Source of the DNA: Dromiciops gliroides
Taxonomy: Eukaryota; Chordata; Mammalia; Microbiotheria; Microbiotheriidae
Assembly: GCF_019393635.1 (NCBI RefSeq)
Contig: NC_057867.1
Location: forward strand, 55,688,492-55,752,491
DNA length: 64,000 nucleotides
Reading direction: 5' to 3'
Shown: one piece after another, positions 35,590 through 47,399 of the stretch
How the letters are laid out: every line of letters starts with the position of its first letter
Position numbering within the stretch: position 1 is the stretch's first letter
Program-made: the position numbers and the translations under genes
The notes under the pieces: model-generated
Told to the model about the DNA's origin: nothing
Database searches by the model: none
The model's input: the letters and a program-made list of their open reading frames with translations, nothing else

Positions 35590-35730
35590 TGGCATTCTCA
35601 TTTTACAGATAAGTTAAATGAAGCCCAGAGAATTCTAAAGAACTAACAATTAGAAAAGCTCAAAGTAGGAGATCAGTTCATATGACTTTTAGTCCAGTGG
35701 GAATTCTTTCCACTAAACTGTGCTGAAGTG
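35590..35730 (-). repeat. MIR-type SINE, degraded
   Basis: 'cattctcattttacagataagttaaatgaagcccagag' and 'gacttttagtccagtgggaattctttccacta' match antisense MIR. Confidence 0.55.
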
Positions 35731-36049
35731 AACTGTCTTGCACTTTGGTTATTAAGCCTGAATTACCATTTCCTTGGGGATTACATTATTTGGTATTAAA
35801 ACTACAAGCATTTGTTTTACCAATATCAGGCACTTTGTAGTATGCGCAACAGATGAAGTTCTAGAATAGCTTGCAGGGTCTGAAGTTTGGCTAAATTCTG
35901 TCTACTATTTTATATACATACCTGTTACATATTCCCTTTGATTAAAACTTTTTTTGATGAACAGAACAGCAAAGGAAACCAAGAGACCTTAATATATTTT
36001 CTTTTTCCTTTTAGGAAAGACAGGCACATATTATTTTTCTCTCTTATTT
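35731..36049. other. Unassigned stretch
   Basis: No gene or clear element seen. Confidence 0.4.
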
Positions 36050-36505
36050 CACTTTGTTTTTTCAATTACATGCATTTTTAAATATTTGTTTTTAAAAATT
36101 TTTGCTTTCAAATTCTTACTCCCTGCCCTCCCCTTCCTATAAAGGCAAGCAATTTGACATTGTTTCTACATGTGAAGTCCTCTAAAACTTATTTACATAT
36201 TAACCTTGTTACAAAAGAAAACAGATTGAAAAATAAAGATAGCTTAAAAAGTATGCTTCTATCTGCATTCAGATTACATCATTTCTTTCTGTGGAGGTAG
36301 ATAGGATTTTTCACCATAAACCCTTCAGAATTATTTTGGATCATTGTTTTGCTGAAAATATCTAGGTTGTTCACAGTTGATCATCATACAATATTGCTGT
36401 TAATGTATTCTCCTGGTTCTGCTCACTTCAGTTTGAATAAGTTCATAGAAGTCTTCTTAGATTTTTTTCTGAAAACTTCCTGTTCATTATTTCTTATAGC
36501 ATGAT

Positions 36506-36511
<6 letters not shown>

Positions 36512-36541
<30 letters not shown>
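36512..36541. repeat. (CT)n microsatellite
   Basis: About 15 CT units leading into the poly-T tail of a SINE. Confidence 0.95.
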
Positions 36542-36550
<9 letters not shown>

Positions 36551-36689
36551 TTTTGGTGAGGCAATTGGGGTTAAGTGACTTGCCCAGGGTCACACAGCTA
36601 GTAAGTGTTAAGTGTCTGAGGTCAGATTTGAACTCATGTCCTCCTGATTCCAGGGCTGGTGCTCTATCTACTGTGCAACCAAGCTGCCC
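36542..36689 (-). repeat. WSINE1-like SINE
   Basis: Minus-strand copy. The related words atgataatatttc (left of the CT run) and atgatagtatttc (right) are its target duplication. Confidence 0.85.
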
Positions 36690-36799
36690 TAACATGATAG
36701 TATTTCATCAAAATCATGTATCACAATTTGTTCAGCCATTCCGCAACTGATGAGCATCCACTCGATTTACAGTTCTTTGCCACCAGAAAGGAGCTATTC

Positions 36800-36833
<34 letters not shown>

Positions 36834-37012
36834 TGTGTGTGTATTTATATTTTTGTGGGGCAATGAGGGTTAAGTGACTTGCCCAAGGTCACACAGCTAG
36901 TAAGTGTCAAGTGTCTGAGGTCAGATTCGAACTCAGGTCCTCCTGAATCCAGGGCCGGTGCTTTATCCACTGTGTCACCTAGCTGCCCCCTTATTTATTT
37001 GTTTGTTTATTT
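36800..37012 (-). repeat. WSINE1-like SINE with (TG)n at its tail
   Basis: The SINE body (about 36850-36990) is preceded by (TG)n at 36800-36842. The near-repeats 'gaaaggagctattc' (about 36786) and 'gaaaggagctacta' (about 37019) lie outside both. The microsatellite is therefore part of the insertion and probably grew from the tail. Confidence 0.8.
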
Positions 37013-39034
37013 TTTGCGGAAAGGAGCTACTATAAAAAATTTTTGTACTTAGAGGATCTTTTTCCATTTTTGTTTTTATCTCTTTGGGATATAGACATAG
37101 TAGTGGTATTGCTGGCTCAAAGGGTAATGCACAATTTTATAGCACTAGGGCCTAGTTCCAAATTTCTCTCCAGAATGGTTGAATCAGTTCACAATTCTAT
37201 CAACAATGCATTAGTGTCTCAATTTTCCCACATATCCTTCAACATTAGTCATTTTCCTTTTCTGTCATATTAGCCAATCTGATAGGTATGAGGTGAAACT
37301 TCAGAATTGTTTTATTTTGCATTTATCTGTTCAGTAGTACTTTAGAGCATTTTTTCATATTGCTATAGATAGCTTTGATGACCGCATCTGAAAACTGCCT
37401 ATTCACATCTTTTGACCATTTATCAATTTGAGAATGACTTGAATACTTATAAATTAATTCATTTCTCTATATGTTTGAGAGATTGTTTTTATCAGAGAAA
37501 CTTGCTATAATTTTTTTACAGTTGTAATTACTAACTGTATGTCTCTCCATTCTGTTTTGCCTATCTTTCTTTTTTACTCTGTCTTCAAAAGCATTTTGCT
37601 TTTGACTACTGCCTCCTCCAATCCAGCCTTTTATCAGTACTCCCCCTTCTGCTGTATCCTTCCCCTTCTACTTTCATGTAGGGTAAGATAGATTTCTATC
37701 TCGAATGAGCGTGTGTATGTTATTCCTACTTTCCGCCAATTCAGATGAGAGTAAGATTCAAGCATCCCCCCTCACATCTTCCCCTCCACTGAAAAGCTCT
37801 TTCTTATCTCTTTTATAATTTACTCTGCTCTATCCCCGTTCCCTTCTCTCAGTGCATTCCTCTTTCTCAACCCTTACTTATATTTTTTCACATATCATCA
37901 TATCATATTCAACTTTTACCCATACCCTCTGTACACTCCTAACTGTCCTAATAATGAGAAAGTTCTTAGCAATTACAAGTATCATCTTTCTATGCAGGAA
38001 TGTAAACAGTTTAACTTTATTGAGTCCCTTATGATTCCTCTTTCCTATTTACCTTTTTATACTTCTATTGAGTCTTGTTTTTAAAATTAAATTTTTCTAT
38101 TTAGCTCTGATCTTTTCATCAGGGATGCTTGAAAGTCCCCTATTTCATTAAATGTCCATTTTTCCCCCTGAAAGATTCTGGGTAGGTGATTCTTGGTTAT
38201 AATCCTTGTTCCTTTGTTTTCCAGAATATCATATTCAGAGCCCCTCTGCTCCTTTAACATGACTATGGCTCCATGATATTTGAACTTTTTTGTTCCTGAT
38301 TGGTTGTAATATTATTTCTTTGACCTGGGAGCTCTGGAATTTGGATATAATGTTCCTGGGAATTTTCATTTTAGGATCTCTTTCAGGGGGTGATTACTGT
38401 ATTCTTTCAATTTTTATTTTACCTTCTGGTTCTAGAATATCTGGGTAATTTTCATAATCTCTTGAAATATAATAAAAGGCTCTTTTTAAATCATGGTTTT
38501 CAGGTAGTCAATAATTCTTAAATGATCTCTCCTGGTCTATCTTTGAAGTCAGTTTTTACAATGAAATGTTTGACATTTTCTCCTATTTGTTCATTCTTTT
38601 GATTTTGTTTTGTTGTTTCTTGATGTCTCTTGGAACAATTAGCTTCTACTTACCCAATTCCAGTTTTTTAAGAAATTATTTTCTTCATTGAACTTTTATA
38701 TCTCCTTTTCCATTTAGCCAATTCTACTTTTTCAGTTCTTCTCTTCAGTGAATTTTTGTATATCTTTTTTCTATGTTGGCAATTCTGCTTTTTAACTAGT
38801 TCTTCTGTTCAGTGAATTTTTGTGCCTCTTTCACCTTTTATCTTATTCCTTTTTAAGCTATTATTTTCTTCAGTAACTTTTTTGTGCCTCTTTTACCAAA
38901 CTGTTGACTCTTTTCATATTTTTCTTGCATCACTATCATTTCTTTTCCCAATTTTTCCTCTGCTTCTCTTATTTGATTTTGTAAATCCCATTTGAACTCT
39001 TCCATGTTCTGAGTCCAATTCACATATTTATTTG

Positions 39035-39166
39035 AGGCTTTGGGGTCAAGTGACTTCTTGCCCAAGGTCACACAGCTAGTAAGTGTCAAGTGTCTGAGGC
39101 CAGATTTGAACTTGGGTCCTCCTGGCTCTAGGGATGGTGCTCTATCCACTGTGCCACCTAGCTGCC
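39035..39166 (-). repeat. WSINE1-like SINE
   Basis: Minus-strand copy inside the HAL1-like ORF1 coiled-coil region, ending 'gccacctagctgcccctg'. Duplication not clear. Confidence 0.82.
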
Positions 39167-39937
39167 CCTGCACCACCTTGCTGCCCCCCCAGTTTTTTCT
39201 TGACTTTTAACTTCACATTACAGTTGGGCTCTGCTCTCAAGTTGGAGGGGGCACTATCCAAAGCTTTGGATTTTTTTTTTGTACAGCTGTTTTCAGTGCT
39301 AGTTCTGGGGTCTGTAAGCTTTCAGTTCTTTGAAGGTGGTATGATCTCAAGAAGAGGTGTGTTTACTACTCTCCTTGCCTGTGCTCTGGTCTGTGAGTAA
39401 CCATAAGCACTCTTTTCTTCTCTGGAGCTATGATCAGGCTCCCCATTTTTCTGTGGCTACAAGCTATGGTGTTCTAGTTCTCCTCCTTGCCCTTGGCCTG
39501 GGACATAGATCCTAGTATGAGCAATGCAACAGAGTCTTGCACACAGTGCCAACAAAGAAACCCCTGTAATCTCTTTCTGACCAGTTGTCCCACCCTCTTA
39601 TTGTCTATGGTCTGAGAGATCAGGAAGCAGCAGCTGCTGTTGCTGATTAAGTCATCCACAGTGCTTGCTATATGATAATTTATAATATGATTATGTCATA
39701 ATATGGTTGTATTAGATTATTATTTATGTTGTTTGATGGGGTAGCCTATGCTCCAATCTCACTCCAATACAATAGACCTTTCCTGTCAAACTTCTAAATT
39801 GTCTTGAGCTGGAAAATTGTTTTACCCCATACTTTTGTGGGTTCTGCTGGTCCATAATTTGTTTTGAGGTATTATTTAAAGTTGTTTTAAGAGAAATTTA
39901 GGGGAAATCAGGCCGGTCCCTGTCTTTTCTCTTCCCC

Positions 39938-40740
39938 TCTCATTATTTCTTATAGCATGATAGTATTCATCACAATCATATACCATAACTTGTTCAACTA
40001 TTGCCCAATTGATGGACATCCTCTCAGTTTCCAATACCATCTCTTCAATGTCCAGTTCTTTGCCACCACAAAAAGGACTGCTAGAAATATTTTTGTTCAT
40101 ATATGTCTTTTTCCTTTTTCTTTTATCTCTTTGGGATAGGGAGCTAGTACTTGTATTGCTGGATTAAAAGATATGCATGGGGGCAGCTAGGTGGTGCAGT
40201 GGATAGAGCACCGGCCCTGGAGTCAGGAGTACCTGAGTTCAAATCCGGCCTCAGACACTTGACGCTTACTAGCTTTGTGACCCTGGGTAAGTCACTCAAC
40301 CCCAATTGCCTCACTTAAAAAAAAAAAAAGAAGAAGAAAGAAAAAGATACGCATGGTTTTATAGCCCTCTGGGCATAGTTACACATTACTCTCCAGAACA
40401 TTTGAACTAATTCAGGAATCTGCCATTAGTGTCCCAATTTTTCCACATCTCCTCCAACATTTGTTATTTTCCTTTTCTGTCCTATTAGCCTATCCGATAT
40501 GTGTGAAAGTGGTACCTTAGAATTGTTTTACTTTGCATTTCTCTTGTCATTAGTGATTTAGAGCATTTTTTTCATGTAAATATATATAGCTTTGATTTAT
40601 TCTTCTGAAAACTACCTTTCAAATGCTTTGACTATTTATCAAATTTCTTGTATTCTTACAAAATTGACTCAGTTCTATATATACTTGAGAAATGAGGCCT
40701 TTATCAGAAAAACTTGAGGCAAAATTTCCCCTGCTCTTGT
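39938..40740 (-). mobile_element. L1 ORF2 C-terminal fragment lacking its 3' UTR
   Basis: Antisense sequence starts abruptly at 'cattatttcttatagcatgatag', directly after the 5' end of copy 1. It runs to 'gaaatgaggcctttatcagaaaaactt'. Split by a SINE at 40181-40342. Confidence 0.7.
40181..40342 (+). repeat. WSINE1-like SINE
   Basis: Plus-strand copy with poly-A/AAG tail. Flanked by AAAGATATGCATGG (40167-40180) and AAAGATACGCATGG (40343-40356). Confidence 0.9.
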
Positions 40741-40861
40741 GTCTAATCTAAGACAAGTACATATTAATGACAATGAAACATAAAACACCAATGTCAGAAG
40801 GGTAACTTAACCTCTAAAATATTTCTACTAATTACCTTTTCTTGTAGCTACTAAGTGATTT

Positions 40862-41105
40862 GGGGCAGCTCCGTGGTACAGTGGATAGAGCAACAAGCCT
40901 GGAGTCAGGAAGACTGAAGTCACTTCAAATCCAGCCTCAAATACTTACTAGTTGTATGACCTTGGGCAAGTAACTTAACCCTGTTTGCCTCCGTTTCCTC
41001 ATTTATAAAATGAGCTGGAGAAATAAATGGCAAACCATTCCAATATCTTTGCCAAGAAATCCACAAATGGGGTCATGAAGAGCTGGACACAGCTGAAAAT
41101 GAATG
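40862..41105 (+). repeat. Type-B marsupial SINE (long form)
   Basis: tRNA-like head 'ggggcagctccgtggtacagtggatagagc', then the long tail with 'aaatgagctggagaaataaatggcaaacc' and 'ggggtcatgaagagctggacac'. Confidence 0.88.
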
Positions 41106-41706
41106 AAGAACAAATAAATTAATTGTAATAAATGGAGCTAAGATGGTGGACTAGCAGGAAGAGCTACAGCAAGCTCCCACTCCTACCAAAAAAATCCACA
41201 AAGCAGACCTAGAAAATGTACCTGATCAAATCCTTATTGAAAAATCTAATTAAATAAAACCACAGCGAATATTTTTTCTAGCCTAAGTCAACATAGGGAG
41301 ACAGAAGTTTTGGGATACTGGTGACAGGGCCTCATTAGGAGTTTGCCATATATTACAGCTCTATAGAGCAGAGCAAGAGGAGGTCCCAGACCATACTGGA
41401 GGCACTGCAAAAGGAACTGGTTATTTTGTTGCCCACTACCGAGCTCCAGGACACAGATTGAGGGTAGACCGAGGAGGATACTTGTTCCCAGGTCAAAGAA
41501 AAAATACAGCAGGAAGCCAAAAAAGCTGCTTCAGGTGCCAAGGAGCCATAGTCAGGGTCACACATGATTTAGCAGCTACATCTGTATAGGAATAGAGAAC
41601 TTGTTACATGGTATTCTAGAAGGCAAAGGATGTTGACTTATAGCTAAGAATAACTTACCTAGTGAAACAGTATAATCTTACAGGGAATAAAAAGAAATGG
41701 CCTTTA

Positions 41707-41863
41707 GGGGGCAGCTAGAAGGTGCAGTGGATAGAGCACTGGCCCTGGAGTCAGGAGTACCTGAGTTCAAATCCGGCCTCAGACACTTGACACTTGCTAG
41801 CTGTGTGACCCTGGGCAAGTTACTTAACCCCAATTGCCTCACTTTAAAAAAAAAAAGAAAAGA
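41707..41863 (+). repeat. WSINE1-like SINE
   Basis: Plus-strand copy flanked by AAAGAAATGGCCTTTA at 41691-41706 and 41864-41879. Confidence 0.92.
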
Positions 41864-41892
41864 AAAGAAATGGCCTTTAAAGAAATAGGGCA

Positions 41893-42040
41893 GGGGCAGC
41901 TAGGTGGCACAGTGGATAGAGCACTGGCCCTGGATTCAGGAGGACCTGAGTTCAAATTTGGCCTCAGACACTTAACACTTACTAGCTGTGTGACCCTGGG
42001 CAAGTCACTTAACCCCAATTGCCTCCCCCCCAAAAAAAAG
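41893..42040 (+). repeat. WSINE1-like SINE
   Basis: Plus-strand, near-consensus copy ('ggggcagctaggtggcacagtggatagagc'), ending in C/A-rich tail. Confidence 0.9.
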
Positions 42041-42047
42041 ACATAGT

Positions 42048-42300
42048 ACAGCTAAGTGGCACAGTGGATAGAGTGTTTGACTTGGAGTTAGGAAGACTAA
42101 TCTCCCTGAGTTCAAATCTGGCCTCAGATACTTACTAGGTGTGTGACTCTGGGCAAGTCACTTTACCTTGCTTGCCTCAGTTTCCTCATCTGTAAAATGA
42201 GCTAGAGAAGGAAATGGCAAAATACTCCAGTATTTTTGCCAAGAAAACCCCAAATGGGGTCATGAAAATGACTGAACAAGAATAACAAAAACAAAAAGAA
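42048..42300 (+). repeat. Type-B marsupial SINE (long form)
   Basis: Head 'acagctaagtggcacagtggatagag', then 'tcctcatctgtaaaatgagctagagaagg' and 'ggggtcatgaaaatgactgaac'. Confidence 0.88.
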
Positions 42301-42671
42301 ATAGAGGACTTTGAAGCATTTCTGATGAAAATTCTGGAGCTATGTAGCAACCTTGATGTTCAAACACAGGAATTAAAAGAAACATAAAAAGTAAATATGA
42401 AGGAATAATTACAAAGAATATGAACAAGGATAAGCTACTTAACTTCTAATAAAGGGAAATGATAAGTGTGACCTCTCTGAACCCTATTATCATTCTGGAT
42501 CATAGAGAGAATCTAATTAGATCAGGTCTGGGAGTGGTTCTATAATATTTTGATGATATAAAGAATAGAAAGAGTGGGGAAGAGGAATTTGGGGGTTCCC
42601 AAAGGGTAGGGAGTAAAATAGATTAGATATTATTTCACATAATCAGGGTCCACAAAGTAGACATCTATATA

Positions 42672-42952
42672 AGCTCATTGTTTGTCCTTTGTTCTTGAAG
42701 AGGACCATGACATCAGAGTGATGTCATGACTTGTAGTAAATTGGATTTAAGTGAGGGAGGGTTATGCAAGGTCATCAATCTCTCTCCTCCAGAGCCAAGA
42801 TAGATATCAGGAAGACTGGAGATGGCCCAGGGTGTTTAAGGAAATTAGGGTAAGTGACTTGCCCAGGGTCATACAGCTAGAAAGTGTCTGAGGTGAGATT
42901 TGAACTCAGGTCCTCCCAACTGTTCCATCTACTGTGCCACCTAGCTTATTAA
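42672..42952 (+). repeat. RTE-linked SINE composite
   Basis: 'ttcttgaagaggaccatgacatcagagtgatgtcatgactt' then the WSINE-like tail, the same composite as 29048-29350. Confidence 0.7.
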
Positions 42953-43289
42953 AATAAGCAAATAGAAGGTGGAAATGGAGAGAGTCTGACACTTAAACTT
43001 CATTCTCTTCTGAAGGGAATACACACTTACAGAGTGGGTGCAGAAATACATTTCATTCAATAGGGAAACAAGAGGGAAAGAGGAGAAGTGACAGGGGGAA
43101 ATAGAGGGAAAATAGATTAAGGGAGTCATTGGTCATAATCAAAACAATTTCTAAGGATTTACAAAAATATAGCTCTTTTTGAGGTGGCAACAATGGGAAT
43201 CTAAGGGGACATCAATAAATTGGGGAATGGTTGAACAAGTTAGGATATATAAATATAATAGAAAACTATTGTACTTTAAGAAATTATAG

Positions 43290-46288
43290 GGGTAGCATCG
43301 TATCATACAGCACAGTAGTGTTCTATCACAATCTTATCTCACAATTTGTTCAGCCATTCCCCAGTTGATGGACATTTCCTCAATTTCAAATTCTTTGTAC
43401 CAGTAAAGGGCTGCCATAAATGTTTTTTGTACAAAGAAGTCTAACTTTTTATTCTTTATCTCTTTTTGGATACCGACCTATTAGTGGTATTACTAGATCG
43501 TAAACTATGCATGATTTTATAGCCCTTTGACCATAGTTCCAAGTTGCTCTACAGAATGTTTGAATCAGTTTACAACTCCAACAACAGTGCATTAATGTTT
43601 CATTTTCCCCATATCCCTTGTAACATTTGTCATTTTCCTCTGCTGTCCTATTATCCAATCCAGTAGGTATGAGGTAGTACCCCAGAATTGTTTTGACTTG
43701 CATCTTTCTGATTAATAGTGAGTTTTAAAGCATTTTTCATATGGCTATGAATAGCTTTGATTATTTCATATGATAACTGTTCATATCTTTTGATAATTTC
43801 TAAATTGGGGAATTGTTCTTATTTTAACAACTTTGATTCAGTTTTCTATGTGTTTGAGAAATGAGGCCTTTATCAGACAAACTTACTTCAAAATTTTTTC
43901 ACAGTTACTATTGCTAACTGAATTTCTTTCTTTCCACCCTACTCCCTTCCCATGTCATTTGCTCTATTCTCTATCTTTTACCCTTTCCCTTCTCAAAGGT
44001 ATTTTGCTTCTGATTGTCCCCTCCTCCATTCTGCTCCCCTTTCTATCATCTACTCCCCCCCCCATCCCCTTCCCCTCCTTTCCTGCAGGGTAAGATAGAT
44101 TACTATACCCAATTGAGTGTGTATGTTATTGCCTCTTTGAGCCACTTCTGATGAGAGTAAGATTCACTCACTCCCCAGAACCTCTACCATCTTCCCCTCC
44201 AGTGGATAAGTTTTTTCTTGATTCTTTTATGTGATACTTTACCCCATTCCACCTCTCCCTTTCCCTTTCTCCCAGTGCATTCCTCTCTCACCCCTGAATT
44301 TTATTTTTTAAAAATATCATCCCTTCATATTCAACTCACACCTGTGCTCTCTGTCTAAAAATACTTCATAAGGCTGCTCTAATAATGAGAAGGTTCTTAT
44401 GAGTTACAAGTATCATCTTCCCTTGTAGGAATGTAAACGGTTTAACATTTTCAAATCCCTTATGATTTCTTTTTCCTATTTACCTTTTTAGACTTCTTTA
44501 GAGTCTTGTATGTGAAAGTCAAATTTTCTGTTCAGCTCAGTTTTTTTCATCAAGAATGCCTGAAAGTCCTCTCTTTCACTGAATGCCCATTTTCCCCCTG
44601 TAGGATTATACACAGTTTTGCTGGGTAGGTGATTCTCGATTGTAATCCCAGTTCCTTTGCATTCCAGAATATCATATTCCAAGCCCTCCAATCCCTTAAT
44701 GTAGAAGCTGCTAGATCTTGCATCATCCTGACTGTGACTCCAGAATGCTTGAATTTTTTCTTTCTGGATGCTTACAATACTTTCTTCTTGAACTGAGAGT
44801 TCTAGAATTTAGCTATAATATTCCTGGGAATTTTCATTTTACGATCTCTTTCAGGAGGTGATTGGCGGATTCTTTCAATTTCTGTTTTACCTTCTGGTTC
44901 TAGAATATCAGGGCAGTTTTCCCTGACAATTATGTCTAGGTTCTTTTTTGATCATGGCTTTCCAATAATTTTTAAATTATTACTCCTGGATACATTTTCC
45001 AAGTTGGTTGTTTTTCCAATGAGATATTTTGCCTTTCATTTTTTCATTCTTTGGTTTTGCTTTATTGTTTCTTGATTTCTTATAAAGTCATTATCTTCCA
45101 TTTGCTAATCCTAATTTTAAAGGAGTTATTTTCTTCAGAGAGCTTCTATACCTCCTTTTCCATTTGGCCAATTCTGCTTTTCAAGGCTTTCTTTTCCTCG
45201 TTGGCTTTTTGTGTGTCTTTTACCATTTTGTCTAGTCTGTTTTTTAAGGTGTTATTTTCTTCAGAATTTTTTTGTGTGTCTCCTTTATCAAGCTTTTGAC
45301 TTTTTTCATGATTTTCTTACATTGTTATGATTTATCTTTCCATTTTTTCCTCTACCTCTCTTACTTTATTTTCAAAGTCTTTTTGATCCCTTCTATGGCC
45401 CAAGACCAATTCATATTTTTTCTTGGAAGCTTTATATGTAGGAGCTTTGACTTTGTTATCTTCTTCTGAGGGTATATTTTGATCTTTTCTGTCACCACAG
45501 AAACTTTCTAGGGTCAGTATTTTTTCTGTTTGCTCATTTTCCCAGCCCATTTCTTGACTTTTAACTCTTTGTTCAAGTGGGACACTGCTTCCAGGGTGGA
45601 GGGCACACTGTCCCAAACTTCAGTGGGTTTCTAAAGCTGTTTTCAGAGATACTTCTAGTAATTTGTAAGTTTTTAGTTCTTCCAAGGTGGTATGATTTAA
45701 GGAGAGGTATGCTTACTACTCTCTTGGCCTGTGTTCTGGTCTGTAAACAGCCACATGCCTGCTCTTCTGCCCTGAAACTATAAACAGAGTCCTGCTTCAC
45801 TGTGGCTGCAAGCACTGGTGTGCTTCTGCTCCTCTATCATCTGGGAATGCCACCCAAGACTGTGACCTGGATCTGATTATGGGCAAAACAACATTCCTGC
45901 CTCAGTGCTAGCGAAGAGATCCCTGTAATCTCTTTCTCCCCAATTTTTTGGCCCCCTTACCATCTGTGGGCTGAGTTACAGAAGCAGTTGCTGCTGCTGG
46001 TGATTCAGAGGCTCCCAAGGCCTGCTCTTGGTTTGCTGGGGCTGGATCTGCCCTGGGTCTGCATCTGTGCTAGTCTGAGCTCCACTCACATGCTGGTAAA
46101 ACAGACCTTTCCTCCTGACCTTCTAAGTTGTCTTTGGCTAGAAAATGATTTCACCCTGTATTTTGTGGGTGCTGCTACTCCAGGAATTGTCTTATGGCAT
46201 TATTTGAAGGTATTTAGAGGTGCCTTAGAAAGAGCTCAGGCAAGTCATTTCCTTTATTCCACCATCTTAGCTCTGCCCCCCCCCCAGG
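43290..46288 (-). mobile_element. HAL1-like half-L1 (copy 3), nested in copy 2
   Basis: Minus-strand order: 5' UTR from 46288 ('ctctgccccc' end) to about 45620. ORF1 starts near 45600, with a Lys/Glu-rich coiled-coil (KKYELVLGHRRDQKDFENK) and an RRM-like part near 44980-44790. The C-terminal part follows (RAWNMIFWNAKELGLQSRI, then EREDFQAFLMKKTELNRKFD), stopping at about 44488. A spacer leads to the ORF2 C-terminal remnant (43920-43290). ORF1 has frameshifts and stops. The endonuclease/RT core and 3' UTR are absent. AGGGG adjoins both ends. Confidence 0.7.
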
Positions 46289-46289
46289 G

Positions 46290-46620
46290 GATTGTTTCAA
46301 GGAAATATGAGAAGACTTCTATGAACTTATGCAAAGCTAAGTGAGTAGAACTAGGAAAATAATTTATACAGTTTTAACATCATGTTAAAAGCAACCAAAT
46401 TTGAATGAATTAGGAACCCTCATCATGTAATGACCAACCACAGTTCTTGAGGATTAATGATGAAATATCCCTACCCCATCTATTGATAGATAGGTGAAGG
46501 ACCAAGATTGCAGAATGAGATACTTTTTTTGGATATAGTTAATGTGGATTTTTTTGGCTTGATTATACATATTTATTACATAGGTTTTGTTCTTCATTTT
46601 GAATTGTGGCAAAGTCTAGG
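46290..46620 (+). mobile_element. L1/HAL1 3' end, sense
   Basis: 'ggattgtttcaaggaaatatgagaagac', 'gtgagtagaactaggaaaataatttatac', 'aatgaccaaccacagttcttgagg' and 'cttgattatacatatttattac' are the sense 3' UTR. It starts at the same consensus position where copy 2 stops at 43284. Confidence 0.75.
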
Positions 46621-47059
46621 TGATTTTCTGCCAAACATTAGTTAGTGTGTTAAGAAAGAGCATGTACCCAAAGGCAATTTATTAATTTTTCTTGCTTCAA
46701 CAGAATCAACCTTTTGATTATATCATTCTGATAATATTCATAAGACCGTTAGGTTAATGATGTTTACAACTCACAAGGTGACATTTTTCAGGTTGAAAAT
46801 ATGAAGACTGTTTTTGTATTTAGCAAGAATAGTTTGATCAATATTTAACAAATTTTGTAATTTTTTGTCATGTCCTTTCTTTTTATGGCACTTTTTCTTG
46901 GTCATATATTCTTTCCTCTAAAAAGAAGAGGAAAATTGACAAATATATCAACTGAATCTTGACAGTATAGGCAATATTCCGTACTCATAGTTCCCCCCTC
47001 TGCACAGAAGGGATAGAGGTGCATTTGTATGTTTTTCTTTAAGGTTAGACTTTTTGGGA
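46621..47059. other. Unassigned AT-rich stretch
   Basis: No gene or repeat recognised. Confidence 0.4.
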
Positions 47060-47250
47060 GACTATAGTAGCAAGAGCAATGCTATTGACTCTGGAGTTAG
47101 AAGACTTGAGCTCAAGTTTTGATCCTGATATGTGACTTTTGGTCAGATTACAATATCCCTAGAAAGTCATTTTCTTATACTTTAAAATAGGAAAGTTGAA
47201 CTAGATGGTTTCTGAGTCGGTTTCCAGTTCTAAATCCATGATCCTGTGGT
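47060..47250 (+). repeat. MIR-type SINE
   Basis: 'gcaatgctattgactctggagttagaagacttgagctcaag', ending 'gaactagatggtttctgagtcggtttccagttctaaatccatgatcc'. Confidence 0.65.
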
Positions 47251-47399
47251 AATTTTTAGGAAATGTTTTTTTGAAATTTTTTGAAGCATTTATCTAATTT
47301 AATCTGTTGATTTCACTCGACTAACAAACTAGCATTTAGCATTGCTTGATGGGCATAGCACTGGCCTTTGAGTCAGGAAATTTCGTATTTGATATCCAT

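Larger units (their letters stand above)
36050..39937 (-). mobile_element. HAL1-like half-L1, near full length (copy 1)
   Basis: Minus-strand order: 5' UTR (about 39937-39280), ORF1 (coiled-coil part at 39020-38850, reading KFKWDLQNQIREAEEKLGKE-like residues, and RRM/C-terminal part to about 38060), a non-coding spacer (about 37520-38060), then an ORF2 C-terminal remnant and complete 3' UTR (37510-36050). The endonuclease and reverse-transcriptase core is missing without any sign of later insertion or a broken edge, the hallmark of half-L1 elements that depend on L1 proteins. ORF1 is no longer open. Three SINEs interrupt it. Confidence 0.72.
41130..43284 (+). mobile_element. HAL1-like half-L1, 5' part (copy 2)
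   Basis: Sense 5' UTR at 41130-41580 ('gctaagatggtggactagcagg'). The ORF1 C-terminal end is at about 42300-42390 (EDFEAFLMK then a stop), homologous to EDFQAFLMK of copy 3. A spacer follows (42390-42670 and 42955-43180), then the ORF2 C-terminal remnant ('gacatcaataaattggggaatggttgaac'). No endonuclease or RT. SINEs occupy 41707-41863, 41893-42040, 42048-42300 and 42672-42952. Its 3' end probably resumes at 46290. Confidence 0.65.

Noticed and set aside
40181-40260. tRNA-like sequence (GTTCAAAT box B motif) in SINE heads
   Set aside because: These are the tRNA-derived promoters of SINEs and not tRNA genes. They recur about twenty times with poly-A tails and target duplications.
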